Assembly: GCF_947623445.1 (NCBI RefSeq)
Contig: NC_135240.1
Coordinates: forward strand, 6,448,001-6,512,000
Reading direction: 5' to 3'
DNA length: 64,000 nt
Origin: Clavelina lepadiformis
Lineage: Eukaryota; Chordata; Ascidiacea; Aplousobranchia; Clavelinidae
Part shown: positions 21,412 through 33,531 of the stretch, piece after piece
Numbering within the stretch: position 1 is the stretch's first letter
Layout of the letters: each line of letters opens with the position of its first letter
Made by a program: the position numbers and the translations under genes
Notes under the pieces: generated by a model
Databases searched by the model: none
Seen by the model: only the letters and a program-made list of their open reading frames with translations
What the model was told of the DNA's origin: nothing

Positions 21412-24400
21412 ATGAATTGTCTGCTAACTCTTGGTTTTGTCGTTCTATGTGGTTTTGTTCAGCTAATATCTGCAGATGAAGACACCCACACTGTAAGTCA
21501 CAATGCTTCATTTTTGTATTGAAGTCACGATATTGTGCATGTAATAGCTAGACTGGTTGAGTAATAAATATGACTGCAACAGAAGGTCTAAAAAAGTCTG
21601 TTTAAAGCTGTTTTAACTGTTTCTTGTTAACTTAAATTTTATAATTCAAAAATATTAACCTAAATCTTTCTTCTAATGAAAATTTAACTTGAAATCACAC
21701 GACACTACGCAATACTCATAACTGATTATTTTCTACATGTTTGTTTGTTTGTTCTACATGTTTGTACATTCTTTTAACCTAACCAATTTCGAATTATTGA
21801 AACGGACCTATTTATGGGAAAATAGTCACTCTTATAAGTATCATAAAAATTCTTTCATTCAATCAATAAAGATTACCTTTCGAAATGTCTCACTTTGAAG
21901 TGTAAATCAATAACACTTGAACCATCTCATCTATAACTTTCTTACAAGTTTTGTAGTAGACGTAAATATATATAGTCAAGTGTTCTTATTTATTTCTAGC
22001 TGAGTTTGTTAAACTATAACGAAATATCTTATTTCAGTATAATGATGGTGAAGACATATTGCTTTGGATGAACACAGTTGGACCTTACCATAACAGACAA
22101 GAAACGTATGAATACTTTAGGTAAGATACGTAAAGAGCAGTTTTTGCAACTTTGGTTGCCATGCTAACTTAACATCTTCATAACACCACTCTTCATTAAC
22201 ATTTACAACTGGCACATTACAAGCTTTAAGGTCATTGCCACATTTTCTGCCATTTTAGTACATGTTCTTAACAGGAATATTTTCTTGTGCTATGTGTTTA
22301 GTTTATTTGGCATTCTTACTTTTCAAGCTTACTGTTGATGGTAAAAAGTTAACAGTAGATACAATTCAGTCTGTAACAAAAGCTTTAATATTTTAGCGTG
22401 AGTTTTCGTCTTGCAGGTTGCCATTTTGTAAAGGATCAAAAGAATCAAAAATAGATCGTCATCATGAAAACCTGGGAGATGCTTTGCAGGGAGTTGAGCT
22501 CAAGTACAGTGGCCTTGATATTAAATTCAAAGGTAATATTGGTAATAAAAGACCTTTAATGTCAATTTCACGTTTTTCTATAACAACGCGTTTTTTAACA
22601 GAACCAATCTTAATGACAAAATATTGCGAGATTGAAGTTGATCAAAAGAAATACGACCAGTTTGTTTATGCAATAAAAAACCACTACTGGTATCAAATGT
22701 ACATGGACGACTTACCAATTTGGGGTAAGGTAGTTTTGTTAGTTATGTGATATGTGTGGTATATATATCCTGTTCAAATGCAATATGATGTTTTGAACAA
22801 ACTGTTATACAGTACTTAGTCGATTTGAAAAGTTACGTTACAGTTAGTTACAGTTACATACTATACAAGTAACAATTGAGATTTTTATAGAGATAGTTCA
22901 GGCTACTTGTTATGACTAATTAGAATTACATGTTTTGTCATTCTCGCAGGAATTGTTGGTGAAATTGACGAGAATGGGGAAGATTATCACATGTGGACTC
23001 ACAAGAAATTGGACATCGGTTATCGTGAAAACCAGATTGTCGATATTAATCTAATCAGTGACAAGAAAATCAAGCTGGAGCCAAACAAGAACATACAGTT
23101 CACATATGAAGTAAGTGCTGAGTAGGTTTGAATTTTGTATCATAAACCAAATATTAAATTATTTTTGGCATCTTAAGGTGATTTTGTATTTGTATAAAGG
23201 TTAACTGTCTGGATTGATAAGACTTTAGAAAGGCAGATGATGGTAGCTTAGTTAACTAACGTTTTCTTACGTCCAGGTTGTGTGGAAGTCCTCCGAAGTT
23301 TTGTTCAGAGATCGCTACGAAAAATATTTAGATCCTAGCTTCTTTCAACACAGGGTGAGTAAAACACAATTGATTGTTTTTACTAATCCATTAAATCTTA
23401 AGGAATATTATTCTAGTGGGGCATAGTCTTTCCAAATATCATCAATTTGGTTTTTGTTTTGAAATCCATGGTTTTCTTATAACCAGCTTAAACTTTATAA
23501 ATGTTTTAACACCTAATTTAAGTCAGCCTAAGATTTTTTGGGTGGTATGACAACCAAATTTTTTTGGGGCATTGAAAGTTGTGCTGAATGAATTCCCATT
23601 GGGCACATTGTTTCAAGATTATTCCATGGATGTAGTGCATAATAATCAATGTTTGCGATGCCATTGCTTCAGGTTTGCTCTGTTAGACCCCAGTTATGCG
23701 CCATGAAGAAATTGAATTATTTCAAGGTCATGCAATAACAATGAATGCGACAATAAGTCCTTGCTGTTTTGCGTCTGCAGATTAAAGTTAGGCTTTTGTG
23801 TAGGCCTATAACTTATACTTACATACAAGTTTGTTACAGTCAGACACTAAACTGTGTTAATGGTATCTAATTTAGTTATGACATTTGCTAGCCTAATGGC
23901 AGTTAAAGCGAATCCGTTTGAATAGGTAAGAATAAATAGAGACAGGAAATTAGAACAATTGAGACAGATACAGTGACTCAGAAAAACTGTCGATAATTTC
24001 AGGCTACAAAAAGAAATAAGGCGGGCCTTGCACAAAACATCGTTTACAATGTAAAGGTTTTTGCACCCCAGATGCTTCACCAATAAAGAGTGAATTAAAT
24101 GAGGGTAATTGAGGAATCAGTATTTTCAGAGAACTTGGCCTTAAGTTTAAAAAGCACCATTACACTTAGACTGTGCTAAATTACCAAACCAAGCACAGAT
24201 GTCCATGGCCATCCACTAAAAAATTAAAGAGTAGTCTTTTTTATTGCGTAAGTTCAGGAGATTTGTTGACTTCTGTTTATGTAATCATAATTTGTATGTA
24301 TACTCAGCAATGGCTTAACACTTTGTTAAGGTTAGCAACATGCTTAGACTTGAGTCAAGTTGTTGTCAACTTCTATTCACAGATTCACTGGTTTTCCATC

Positions 24401-27400
24401 TTCAACTCGTTCATGATGGTCATCTTCCTCGTCGGTCTTGTCTCAATGATTTTGATGCGGACATTACGAAAGGATTATGCTAGATACAGCAAGGAAGATG
24501 ATCTCGATGAGATGGTAATTTACTTAGCTCATTCAATTCGCTTATTTTATTGAAAATTAATTTTATATTTTAACCTAAGCCGGTTTGACAGTGTAGATAT
24601 CTGTGTGGTTCACATTGGGGAAAGGTTAAACTTATTATTATTCAAAAATGGACATAGCGTAAACATTTTCAATTCAATGGGATGTCCCGCTAAGGTGATA
24701 GACAACGGTTGGTTTATTCTTACTAAAGAGCATGAGAAAAGCGTTGGTATTGTGAACCAGGCTAATGAATGAACATAATTTATAATGTTTTTTTTGGTAA
24801 CTGGCTCAATTTTTATCATGTAGTTCTACAGCTTCCACTTTTATAGCTGTTATTATATATCATATTTATCTCAAGTTGAGCTAAGATTTGTATAGTCATG
24901 AAAAGTGCTAAGGTTTGTGAACTGCGGCGACTAAAAAGTGTAATATTTAGAGGTTTGTCTTGATCCAGTCTTTAATTGCTCAATAATATTTTTTCACATT
25001 TTTTTTCATTCTGCAATTTGGTTTAACGCAACAGGAGAGAGATCTGGGAGATGAATATGGATGGAAGCAGATCCACGGAGATGTTTTCCGAGCAGCTTCT
25101 CATCCTCTTTTGTTTGCATCTCTCATTGGTTCCGGAGTGCACATACTCGCAACTTCCCTAGCCGTAGTACTCTTTGTAATGGTCGGCGAACTGTACACAG
25201 AGTAAGAAAAATCTTCAAGTATCTGCCATTATTCTCGGCCTTAAGTTTAGTAATTACGACTTTTGAAAACAATTACATTACAAGAACTGCGCGGAAAACA
25301 CATATCTATAACACTGCATATTACTGCAGTGTGTATATTATGTGTATATTTATTACTGCAGTGTGTATTTATATTGCAGTGTGTATTTTATATGTGTAAT
25401 ATTCATATTTTACCTCAAAAACTGTTCTCCATTTTTTCCGATTCATGTGACAATTCGAAAACTTTTCAGGAGAGGAACAGTGGTTAGTACTGCTGTGTTT
25501 GTGTTTGCTGCTTTGTCACCTGCTAATGGGTACACTGGCGGATCAATTTATTCAAGAATGGGAGGTAAGTTGCCATGCTAAGGCAAGCTATCTAAAATAT
25601 CCAGTTACATTTTCTTATAATAATTTATAGAGCTCATTCTGTATGAAATGTCGTTTGTCAATCAAGAGCTTTACACATTTTGTGCTTGCACTTGCTTATT
25701 TCCAGTGTTCAGCTGGTTTAATTTACTTTGCAAACATTATAATAAGGTCGCGCTTGGATCAAACAAATGGTAATTGGAGCACTTCTCCTGCCTGCGTTGG
25801 TCTCTGGCACAGCATTCTTTATAAACTTCATTGCAATGTATTATCACGCATCTCGCGCTATTCCATTTGGCACCATGGTAAGCTGAAACCATTTTTGCAG
25901 AAATGCAACTATCATAGAACGATCCACAGATTTGAATACGATTTCGTACAAAACTTGCCAGTGTTAGAACCCAGCCTTGCACTCATTTTACATTTTCACC
26001 AGGTCGCGATGCTGTGTATTATATTGTTTGTTATTCTTCCGCTTAACCTCATCGGGACTATTCTGGGACGCAACATATCTGGAAATGCTGCGCCCCCCTG
26101 TAGGGTCAACGCTGTGCCCCGCCCCATTCCCAGCAAGCGCTGGTTCATGGAACCGTCAGTCATTGCTTGTCTTGGTGGAATTTTGCCATTTGGGTCAATT
26201 TTCATCGAAATGTAAGTAATTTGATAATATTTATCTTTGTTTATCTATTTTATCAGTGGTGGGATTTAGCCGGGTTCGTGCGAACCGTATGTATAGGCCT
26301 ATGTGTATATCGGCCCCAGGTCAATATGGCTTGCTGCTATTGAGAGAACCGGATGTTAAAATATTTGAATCCCACCACTGCCTATTATGCAATATATTTC
26401 AAGAAATGTTTTCAGTGTTTTAAGTTGCTTAAATGTGGACAATAGTATGTGTTATATTGCCGAGCAGGATTGCAGATTCTATGCTATAAATTGGTAGCTA
26501 TAGAATATCTATGTAATGAGTAAATGGTAGTTAGTGAGTGTTATGGTTAAATTTTTATGGAGCGCCTTTCTAGTTTTACGTAGCAGTTGCAAGCCGCGTA
26601 TAGTATTTTAAAACTTACTTAATACCAAAGAACTGGATAACAGTGAATGTTAAGGCTGCTATATAAACGTTATTATTGTAACAAAGGCCATGTCCTACAG
26701 GTATTTCATATTTACGTCATTCTGGGCATACAAGATCTACTACGTTTATGGATTTACTTTGCTGGTCTTGCTCATTCTGACTATTGTCACCGTCTGCGTT
26801 ACTATTGTCTGCACGTACTTCCTACTCAACGCAGAGGATTATAGATGGTTTGTCTTTACGTATTGCAAGACAGCTTTGCTTGTTCATTTTGATATAATTG
26901 TGTCCTGTACTGTTTATTTCAGCCTTGACCATGTTTTCTGTGCGAAGTATGTAAATCACTTGTGTACATGTTGATGTTATTTCGTTCTATTTTATTGCTT
27001 TAGGCAGTGGACCAGTTTTCTAGCAGCGAGTTCTACATCCGGTTATGTCTACATGTATTCCTTTTATTATTTCTTTTTTAAAACAAAGTAAGAAGAGATT
27101 TTGAGTTTATTTAGCATTTGTTTTCAACAAACAAAATTACTTGTGCAGTTTACGTTATTCTGTTTGTGACAATAGTTTCACGTTAGTGTACAACAAAGCA
27201 ACTTATTTTGATCTTTACAGAATGTACGGCCTCTTTCAAACCACCTACTATTTTGGCTATATGGCTGTGTTTAGCATTGGTCTCGGCCTCATGTGTGGTA
27301 AGCTAATAATGTCGAAATGAAGTTGTATAATGTGATAGGTTGAGATATTCCCTGCGTGTTCATATGTATTTTAGATGTTGTATATACATTATGCATATTT

Positions 27401-27527
27401 ATTTCACTCTTCCGTTCATTACTACTGTGCACAATTTTAAATTATCACTTCATTTACAGGTGCGCTGGGTTACCTTGGAACCAGTGTCTTTGTAAGGAAG
27501 ATATACACCTATGTGAAGATTGACTGA
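21412..27527 (+). CDS. TM9SF3: transmembrane 9 superfamily member 3
   Basis: Fifteen exons with matching phases: 21412-21492, 22038-22120, 22417-22532, 22602-22724, 22950-23110, 23277-23354, 24383-24514, 25035-25201, 25470-25564, 25747-25877, 26003-26211, 26701-26847, 27004-27087, 27221-27297 and 27460-27527. Product 583 aa (human 589). An N-terminal signal peptide ([15 protein letters not shown]) precedes a lumenal domain with [20 protein letters not shown] and [14 protein letters not shown]. Nine membrane segments follow, including [19 protein letters not shown]. The C-terminus YVKID fits the KxD COPI/Golgi-retention signal of the family. Nonaspanin proteins reside in Golgi/endosomal membranes and help sort transmembrane cargo. 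Similarity to the human protein is very high and no lesion is seen. A 127-bp hAT-like MITE sits in intron 11. Confidence 0.97.
25310..25402 (+). repeat. TGCAGTGTGTAT micro-repeat in TM9SF3 intron 8
   Basis: TGCAGTGTGTAT recurs three times with AT-rich spacers of about 20-30 bp. It creates several decoy CAG acceptors upstream of exon 9. Confidence 0.6.
26254..26380. mobile_element. short hAT-like MITE in TM9SF3 intron 11
   Basis: Terminal inverted repeats CAGTGGTGGGATT and GAATCCCACCACTG bound a 127-bp segment containing GTGCGAACCG and GAGAACCGG, as in a widespread hAT MITE type. The flanking octamers match poorly, so the target duplication has decayed or the ends are slightly off. A TAGGCCTA motif lies inside. 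Confidence 0.7.
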
Positions 27528-28204
27528 ACAACTTATAACCATGGCAGCCTTATGGAGAGTAGAGAAAACAGAAGAGAAAGCAGTATACTTAAAAAGAAAT
27601 ACTTTGCACTTACAGACACAATACTTGCGATATTGATAAAACATTATACAACAGTATTTCGACAAGATTTATTGTTGAACACTGCTTGGCTAAGACAATT
27701 TTATTTTTCTTTGATATGCCCTTAGTTGTTAGCATAGTAGTTTTGCAATTTCCTAATACAGTACGTTTACGTTTGAAGAAGGAATTTTTTTCGGTGCTAA
27801 AAGTTCCTTTGGCACCTTTGCCGCTTCTTGGTTACACACCCATGGATCATATGTTGATATTGGTTGGCTGCTTTTTATGTAAAAAAGTGTTCAGTGAAAA
27901 ACATTTTTCTCAGAATTATACAGACACTTTTTGTAGGCCCTCTTTATTTATTTATATTTGTTGCTTGCTAGCCTGCGTAGGATTTTATCAAATTTTAAAC
28001 TATCCCCACAACATCCATTTATGAATAGCTTTAAGCTTGGCCTGCTAGTCTTATTGCGATTAGAAAGCACAAGATTTAATCCGTTTACTTCGTATATAAA
28101 GGTTGTATAAATTTAGTACTTCTCTGAGTGTTTGCAGTGAACTGTGTTATGTATATAATATACGTGGCTGGTGATACAACACTTACTCTTGATTGCCTGT
28201 CAAA

Positions 28205-28210
28205 AATAAA
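28205..28210 (+). terminator. TM9SF3 polyadenylation signal
   Basis: AATAAA, about 680 bp after the TM9SF3 stop and only 60 bp before the NOL9 stop codon on the other strand. Confidence 0.6.
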
Positions 28211-28269
28211 ACTCTATCCCAGTAACCTGTCGTTAACGTTTTTAATGGACAAGATGAGTGATGTTTATG

Positions 28270-31200
28270 TTATTCTTTTCCATCTTGCGATAATTTATTA
28301 AACTTCCGGTGTACTCTGTACATTCCAGCACCAATGGTCTCGTAAGGAAAGTTTCTGGTCACATACGGTGGTCTGTAGCCAGCACTCTGTAAAAAGCGCA
28401 AAATATTCCAGTTACTATACCAGGAGTTCTCAGCTTAAATGGTAAAACTAGACTAAAATTATGCAATAAAGGAACAGACAGAGATTCGACGAAAGCTCAG
28501 TGGGTTGGGTTGCTCCATGGACCACTGCTTTAAACATATTGTACAAATCAACCAATATTTCACCATTTTTGAATATTGCAGCATCAGCGGTTCCAGAAAC
28601 GAGTAATTCCCAAAAACAACACAGTTCACTCTCTCGAGCAGGCCAAGTGTGAGATCAGTTACGATGAAAATCATCCCTGATTCTGGGTCAACGCCCCGAA
28701 CTAGACCCAGTCCTAAGCAGGGAAATGTTGGCGGGGCTGGCAGTAATGAATTGTCAGATGTCTGCTGTAACATCGAGAAAACACTGATGTCTGATATGTC
28801 AGTGGTGGAATTTTAAACAGTTTTACAAGTCCCTGCCATTAGTGCCACCAGAAGTGTATATTGCTAGTGTAGTGCTGATCTATTATATATAATTAAGTTG
28901 TCTTGTTTATTTTGCAACTGAGAACCATCTTAAATGGTGCACTGTGCAACCACTAGTGTGCATCACATTGTGCATTTACCTAATAATAATGCACTTACTT
29001 TTAAATTTACGAATACATCATCTGAGACAGCACAAAGCCCAATCACAGCAGCATTTAGAACGGCAAATGCATATTTTCGCTTTATTGGACTATCTGTCGA
29101 GTTGCATAGCAACAAGCTGTCCAGCCTAATGCAGTATGGTCTCACATTTTGCAAATCCTGGAGCAGACTATGGCAGAAAATGTGTTTAGTCATAAAAAAC
29201 AAGCAGCCATCTTATGGAATTTCACCATCACTACCTATGTTTTTCTCGACCATCCCTGGTTAGGCAGTTTCGTGTTATATTCATTAGCTGAGACAACATG
29301 GCGAGATTCCGGAAATCAGATGCCACATATTTCTTACTGTAAAACAAAATATTTATTGACAAAGTACGTGAAGAAAAGAAAAACAATGCAAGTATCCATT
29401 CCAGAATTATGCAAACAGCATAACAGATTTACAAACTAAACAATGCAAAACGTAAGAAAATTAGCATCAACTATCATAAAAATAACAAACGATGTGTTAG
29501 AATTTTGCCTCTCATGAGGAACTAGGTAATTTAAATCCGTAAACTTAAAACAACCTATCTTATGACATCAAGATGACCCACCCCGAAGTTATTTCTGTGT
29601 TGACGTTGAGAGAGAGGAGCTCAAAAGTCTGGTTCGAAGTCTTCCCCGATAACCATCCTTCAGCATTAGTGAGATAGCCTGATGTCAGTGGAGCACAATT
29701 TCTCGATTCAAGTTGTGAAAAAAATTGAATAATGTGTGTTGGTGCAGCCTGGGGAAGGAGAGAAAGTTCTTTGTAAACTGAAAAAACAACATTGATTTCG
29801 GCTACAGCATAAGGAATGGTGCATAAAGCTTTAAAAGCACAAACCATTCTAATTGTATCCATCAGTAGCTGAAGCCCGAGAGCTCGAACCCAACCCATTG
29901 TGTTAATAACAAGGGGTCCATCGAGTGCCCCACCCAGATCATCATAGAGAGAAGCTATCGCAAATTGAATGCAGTCCATGTATCGGTCTGGATCACCTAA
30001 CATGACACAACAAGGGTTTTTGGGAATACTGAAGGCTTGAAAACAAAACAAGTCTGCACTTCGTATGTAGCCAGAGTTATGAATGCAGCTAAAAAGTCAT
30101 CAAAGATTTGTTGAAATCACACAAACCTGACGGTGTGGTGCCACCAAAATAACACATATGTTTTGGTTTCCATTGATGCGTAAACGGAGGCCCCATCAGA
30201 GGAGAAGAACTGTCAATCCGATTCACGGCAACAATTCCTGAAGGAGTGAACTCAGTTTGTCCAATATCGCATTCGAGGAAATAAACATGAGGATATCTGG
30301 ACACAAGTATTCGACTATTTCATTTTTACTTCAAGAGTTACTCTAGAATGTGTACAATATATTCAGCGAAGGCTTATTAACTTGGCATATAAACATTAAA
30401 ATTGTAAATAATTTAAATTGAGCTTCTGCTGTACATGGATATGGATTTTTTACAACACGTATTTTCTTGGAGAGTTGAACCACGTACCTATTTAACAGAC
30501 AATTTATCAAATAACGGTTGAAAGTTGACTTGCCAACATTTTTTCCTCCTGTTGTCATGACAACAGGATACTGTGACTGATTTCTAGAGTAACTACCAGA
30601 AATTTGGCCAAAGTCCATCACCCTTTTCGATGCTTCCATGTAGCAGTCATATTCTTTAAAATGCCTAAAAATAACAAACAATTACAACGCACCTTGCCTG
30701 AAGCATACTACCTGTTTTGTAAAAGTAATAATGACAATTTTTAAGAATAGAAATTTGCAGCCAAACATACCGAGAAGTTTCACAAGCCCAACATCCTTCA
30801 CAAAGCTCTTCCGCTGAGGTGGCATCAGATTGTCTGCTTTTATACAGATCTTTATATCCCGGATAACTAGATGGCTGAAGGTTATCAGGCAAATGCTGTA
30901 GCACCAAAACAACTTTGAATTCTTGCAGAGTTTCTACAACAATTTAAAAACAATTTTCATTTTTCCGAATTCGGTTTGACTCGATAAAAAGTATTAAAAA
31001 GTGTTTATTAGAATATTATTATCAGAAATGTCGATTATATTATTAGAAAATTCCGCCAAAACATTCCAGGGCGCCGTTCACCTTCCAAAGTTGAAATATT
31101 GATTTTGTACAAAGCTAAAATTTCACTTCCGGGGATTCTCTCCGCAGCATCAGACAACAGATGCAAGACAAGGGCAGCGTGTGTGACCGGAGCATGAATG

Positions 31201-32417
31201 TTCAACAATTCACGCCTTGGCTTAACAATGTATCCATTCACTTTACATGTTCCATGAAGTGCAGCAATTCTTGCTTTTCCATATAACTTTATGTGCTGCA
31301 AAGAGAAGCATAATTCTTCTTTAAAGAACAATATCACCCTATGGTATTTTGTACCAAATAATGTTTTTCCGAGTCAAGTCAACGCTGTTAGTCTGTTTAA
31401 CTTTATAACATTTCCCTCATGTCACACTACACATGCATTAAATAGGTTATCATTCAACGGGACCATCTCAAATTTACCGTGACCATTTTGTTACCTGAAG
31501 CTCCATTTTGTGTGTAACATCTATCATAACGTGACTCGAGTCAGAAAATTGGATCAAGCCATTGATAATCGTGGCTCAAGACAACTCGAGTCATTAAAAA
31601 ACTGCTACACACATACTGCATCATGAACTTCACTTATATTTTAAAACAACGTTATTTTGTAATTGTTTAGATATTAAAAGTAATGTAAAAGAGTTAAGGT
31701 AAGTGTATTAGTTTCTCTGCATCTTGACAATAGGCCTTCAAGTTAGAGCAACAATACAGACATTAGCTGCATCCTGAATCAATAACCAATACATATAAAT
31801 AGCTTATAATACATACTTCAACTCCGTCAGGAATAGCAAGTAATACTGTGGATAGACTGGAAGTGATTGGGTCAATTGGAAAAACTTTGCAACCCTTTGG
31901 CAGAGCAAAACTTTCTTGAGCACTGGAGTATTTTACATCATTCATCATTTCATCGCATGAGGTCTCTGTGAAATTGTCCTGGAAAAAAAATTGTTATGAT
32001 TGCACTTAAAGCGGGGTTGAAATCATCTGCCACCATGTCCTACAGTATTTCCAAATGTATAATTACACCAACACAAAGTATTTAGATCAATGAACAGTTA
32101 TATAACTATAAAATGCTCATTTAACTGCAACCGTTCCCCAATTTGAAAACATACAAACTAGAATCTGTAATTACTTTCAAAGCATCGTCAAAAGCACAGG
32201 AGGAATCTTCCGTAATTTCAGAGCTTTCTTCTAACTCACGGTCGACGTCGTAAAGAGAAGTTTGGTTTAATTTCTTCCGTTTTTCCTTCAAGCTACGCTT
32301 ATTCTTAGACTTTTGTTCGCTTATACCGAAGCTTTTTGGTTTGAGTTTACACAAAGTTTTGCATCGTTTTCTTTCAAATAAATTTTTCTTTTTCGTTGAA
32401 ACAGTTTTACGCCCCAT
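28270..32417 (-). CDS. NOL9: polynucleotide 5'-hydroxyl-kinase NOL9 (Grc3 family)
   Basis: Eleven exons: 32417-32175, 31978-31817, 31295-31082, 30933-30771, 30664-30488, 30296-30127, 30053-29582, 29336-29235, 29167-28999, 28764-28564 and 28386-28270. Product 729 aa (human 702). The N-terminus is Lys/Arg-rich, fitting nucleolar targeting. The kinase P-loop TGGKNVGKST lies in exon 5, followed by YFLECDIGQTEFTPSG and INTMGWVRALGLQLL of the CLP1_P fold. The C-terminal domain includes NAAVIGLCAVSDDV, GLGLVRGVDPESG and PYVTRNFPYE. NOL9 phosphorylates 5'-OH RNA ends during ITS2 processing of pre-rRNA. All exon phases close without stops. Its 3' end faces TM9SF3 tail to tail. Exon 10 could begin three bases later (CAGCAG acceptor), with no frame effect. 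Confidence 0.96.
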
Positions 32418-33531
32418 TGTCGGATTGTTGCCTTTGAAATAGCAAACTTTACCTAAATTTATTTCAAAGTGACTTATTCCAGGGAGACTGCGTTGTTTAA
32501 AAATAGAAACATAAATTAAAGGAAAAGACACAAAGCTAACGGAATTTTATTGATAATAGTTAGATCTGTATAGATTAACATTTTTGAGTTACATTAAAGC
32601 AATAGGTTACATTAGATTTGGGTTAGGTTGACATTCAACTCAATTTTTTTCGATAAAAAAGACTATTTTTCTCTTATTCTATTTGTTGCAAGATTAAACA
32701 AAGCTAGTTTTCAGCTTATTAATACCTCCTGGCAGCAAGGGCTTTATCATGCCCTAGTTATGCCAGTTTACATTCACTCATCAACGTGGTGCTACAAACG
32801 GGAATTTCCCGTTGGTAGGATATGTTTTGCAAAATTGGTCAGTTGTTTCAAAGAAACTTTATACAATGCAGTATTATGACCGTACAAGAGTGGTCTTGGT
32901 AAATTTCAGTTGTCAATAATAATGTTAATAGTTAGTTATTAATGATCTAATTTTCAAAGGATTATTTATTGTTTTATTAATCTATTTGTTTATTATGAAG
33001 TCAAGCAACGTCATAATATCCTGATCACTTGAGCGCGCAACACCGGGAAAGATCATTGTGTTTTTCAAAGAACTTTCGTAATTTGTAGTAATCGTCATTA
33101 AGACATGAAAAAACAAAGACGCCCTTTGGATACATATCTCTCCGTATCAAGCTATGCTCGATGTGCACCGAGAGATTAAAACGGAAGTTGATCCTAGAGT
33201 GTCGCCCTATACATCTTCCTTTTTATTTTACTATATACTGATAATACTGGGTTAATACGGTTCAGCCACAATCAAATTCAAAGAAAAATAAAATCATAGT
33301 AGACTCAGGTATGGACTAGAAGCAGTTCGACAATGTGTAGGTCATTTAGCGTAATGCTTTGATTCGCGCCATAAACTTAAGCGGAGAAAAAGAGACGTAA
33401 CCCATTATCACTTTTTGTTTATATTTTGTTCCGCTTACAACGTTTCGATTAAAACGAGTTAGCATATTTTTGCCTCTTTCACAATGTCAAAATTTAATTT
33501 GAAGGAAGAGACCAGGATTAAATGATCTGAT
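32418..33531. other. intergenic; left edge of the segmental duplication
   Basis: Holds the 5' flank of NOL9 and, from 32757, the first bases of duplication unit 1, including the likely 3' UTR of the Ly6-sushi-vWA gene. No other gene seen. Confidence 0.5.

Noticed and set aside
25643-26215. 190-aa plus-strand frame
   Set aside because: It is in a different frame and crosses TM9SF3 exons 10 and 11, whose true frame is established by homology.
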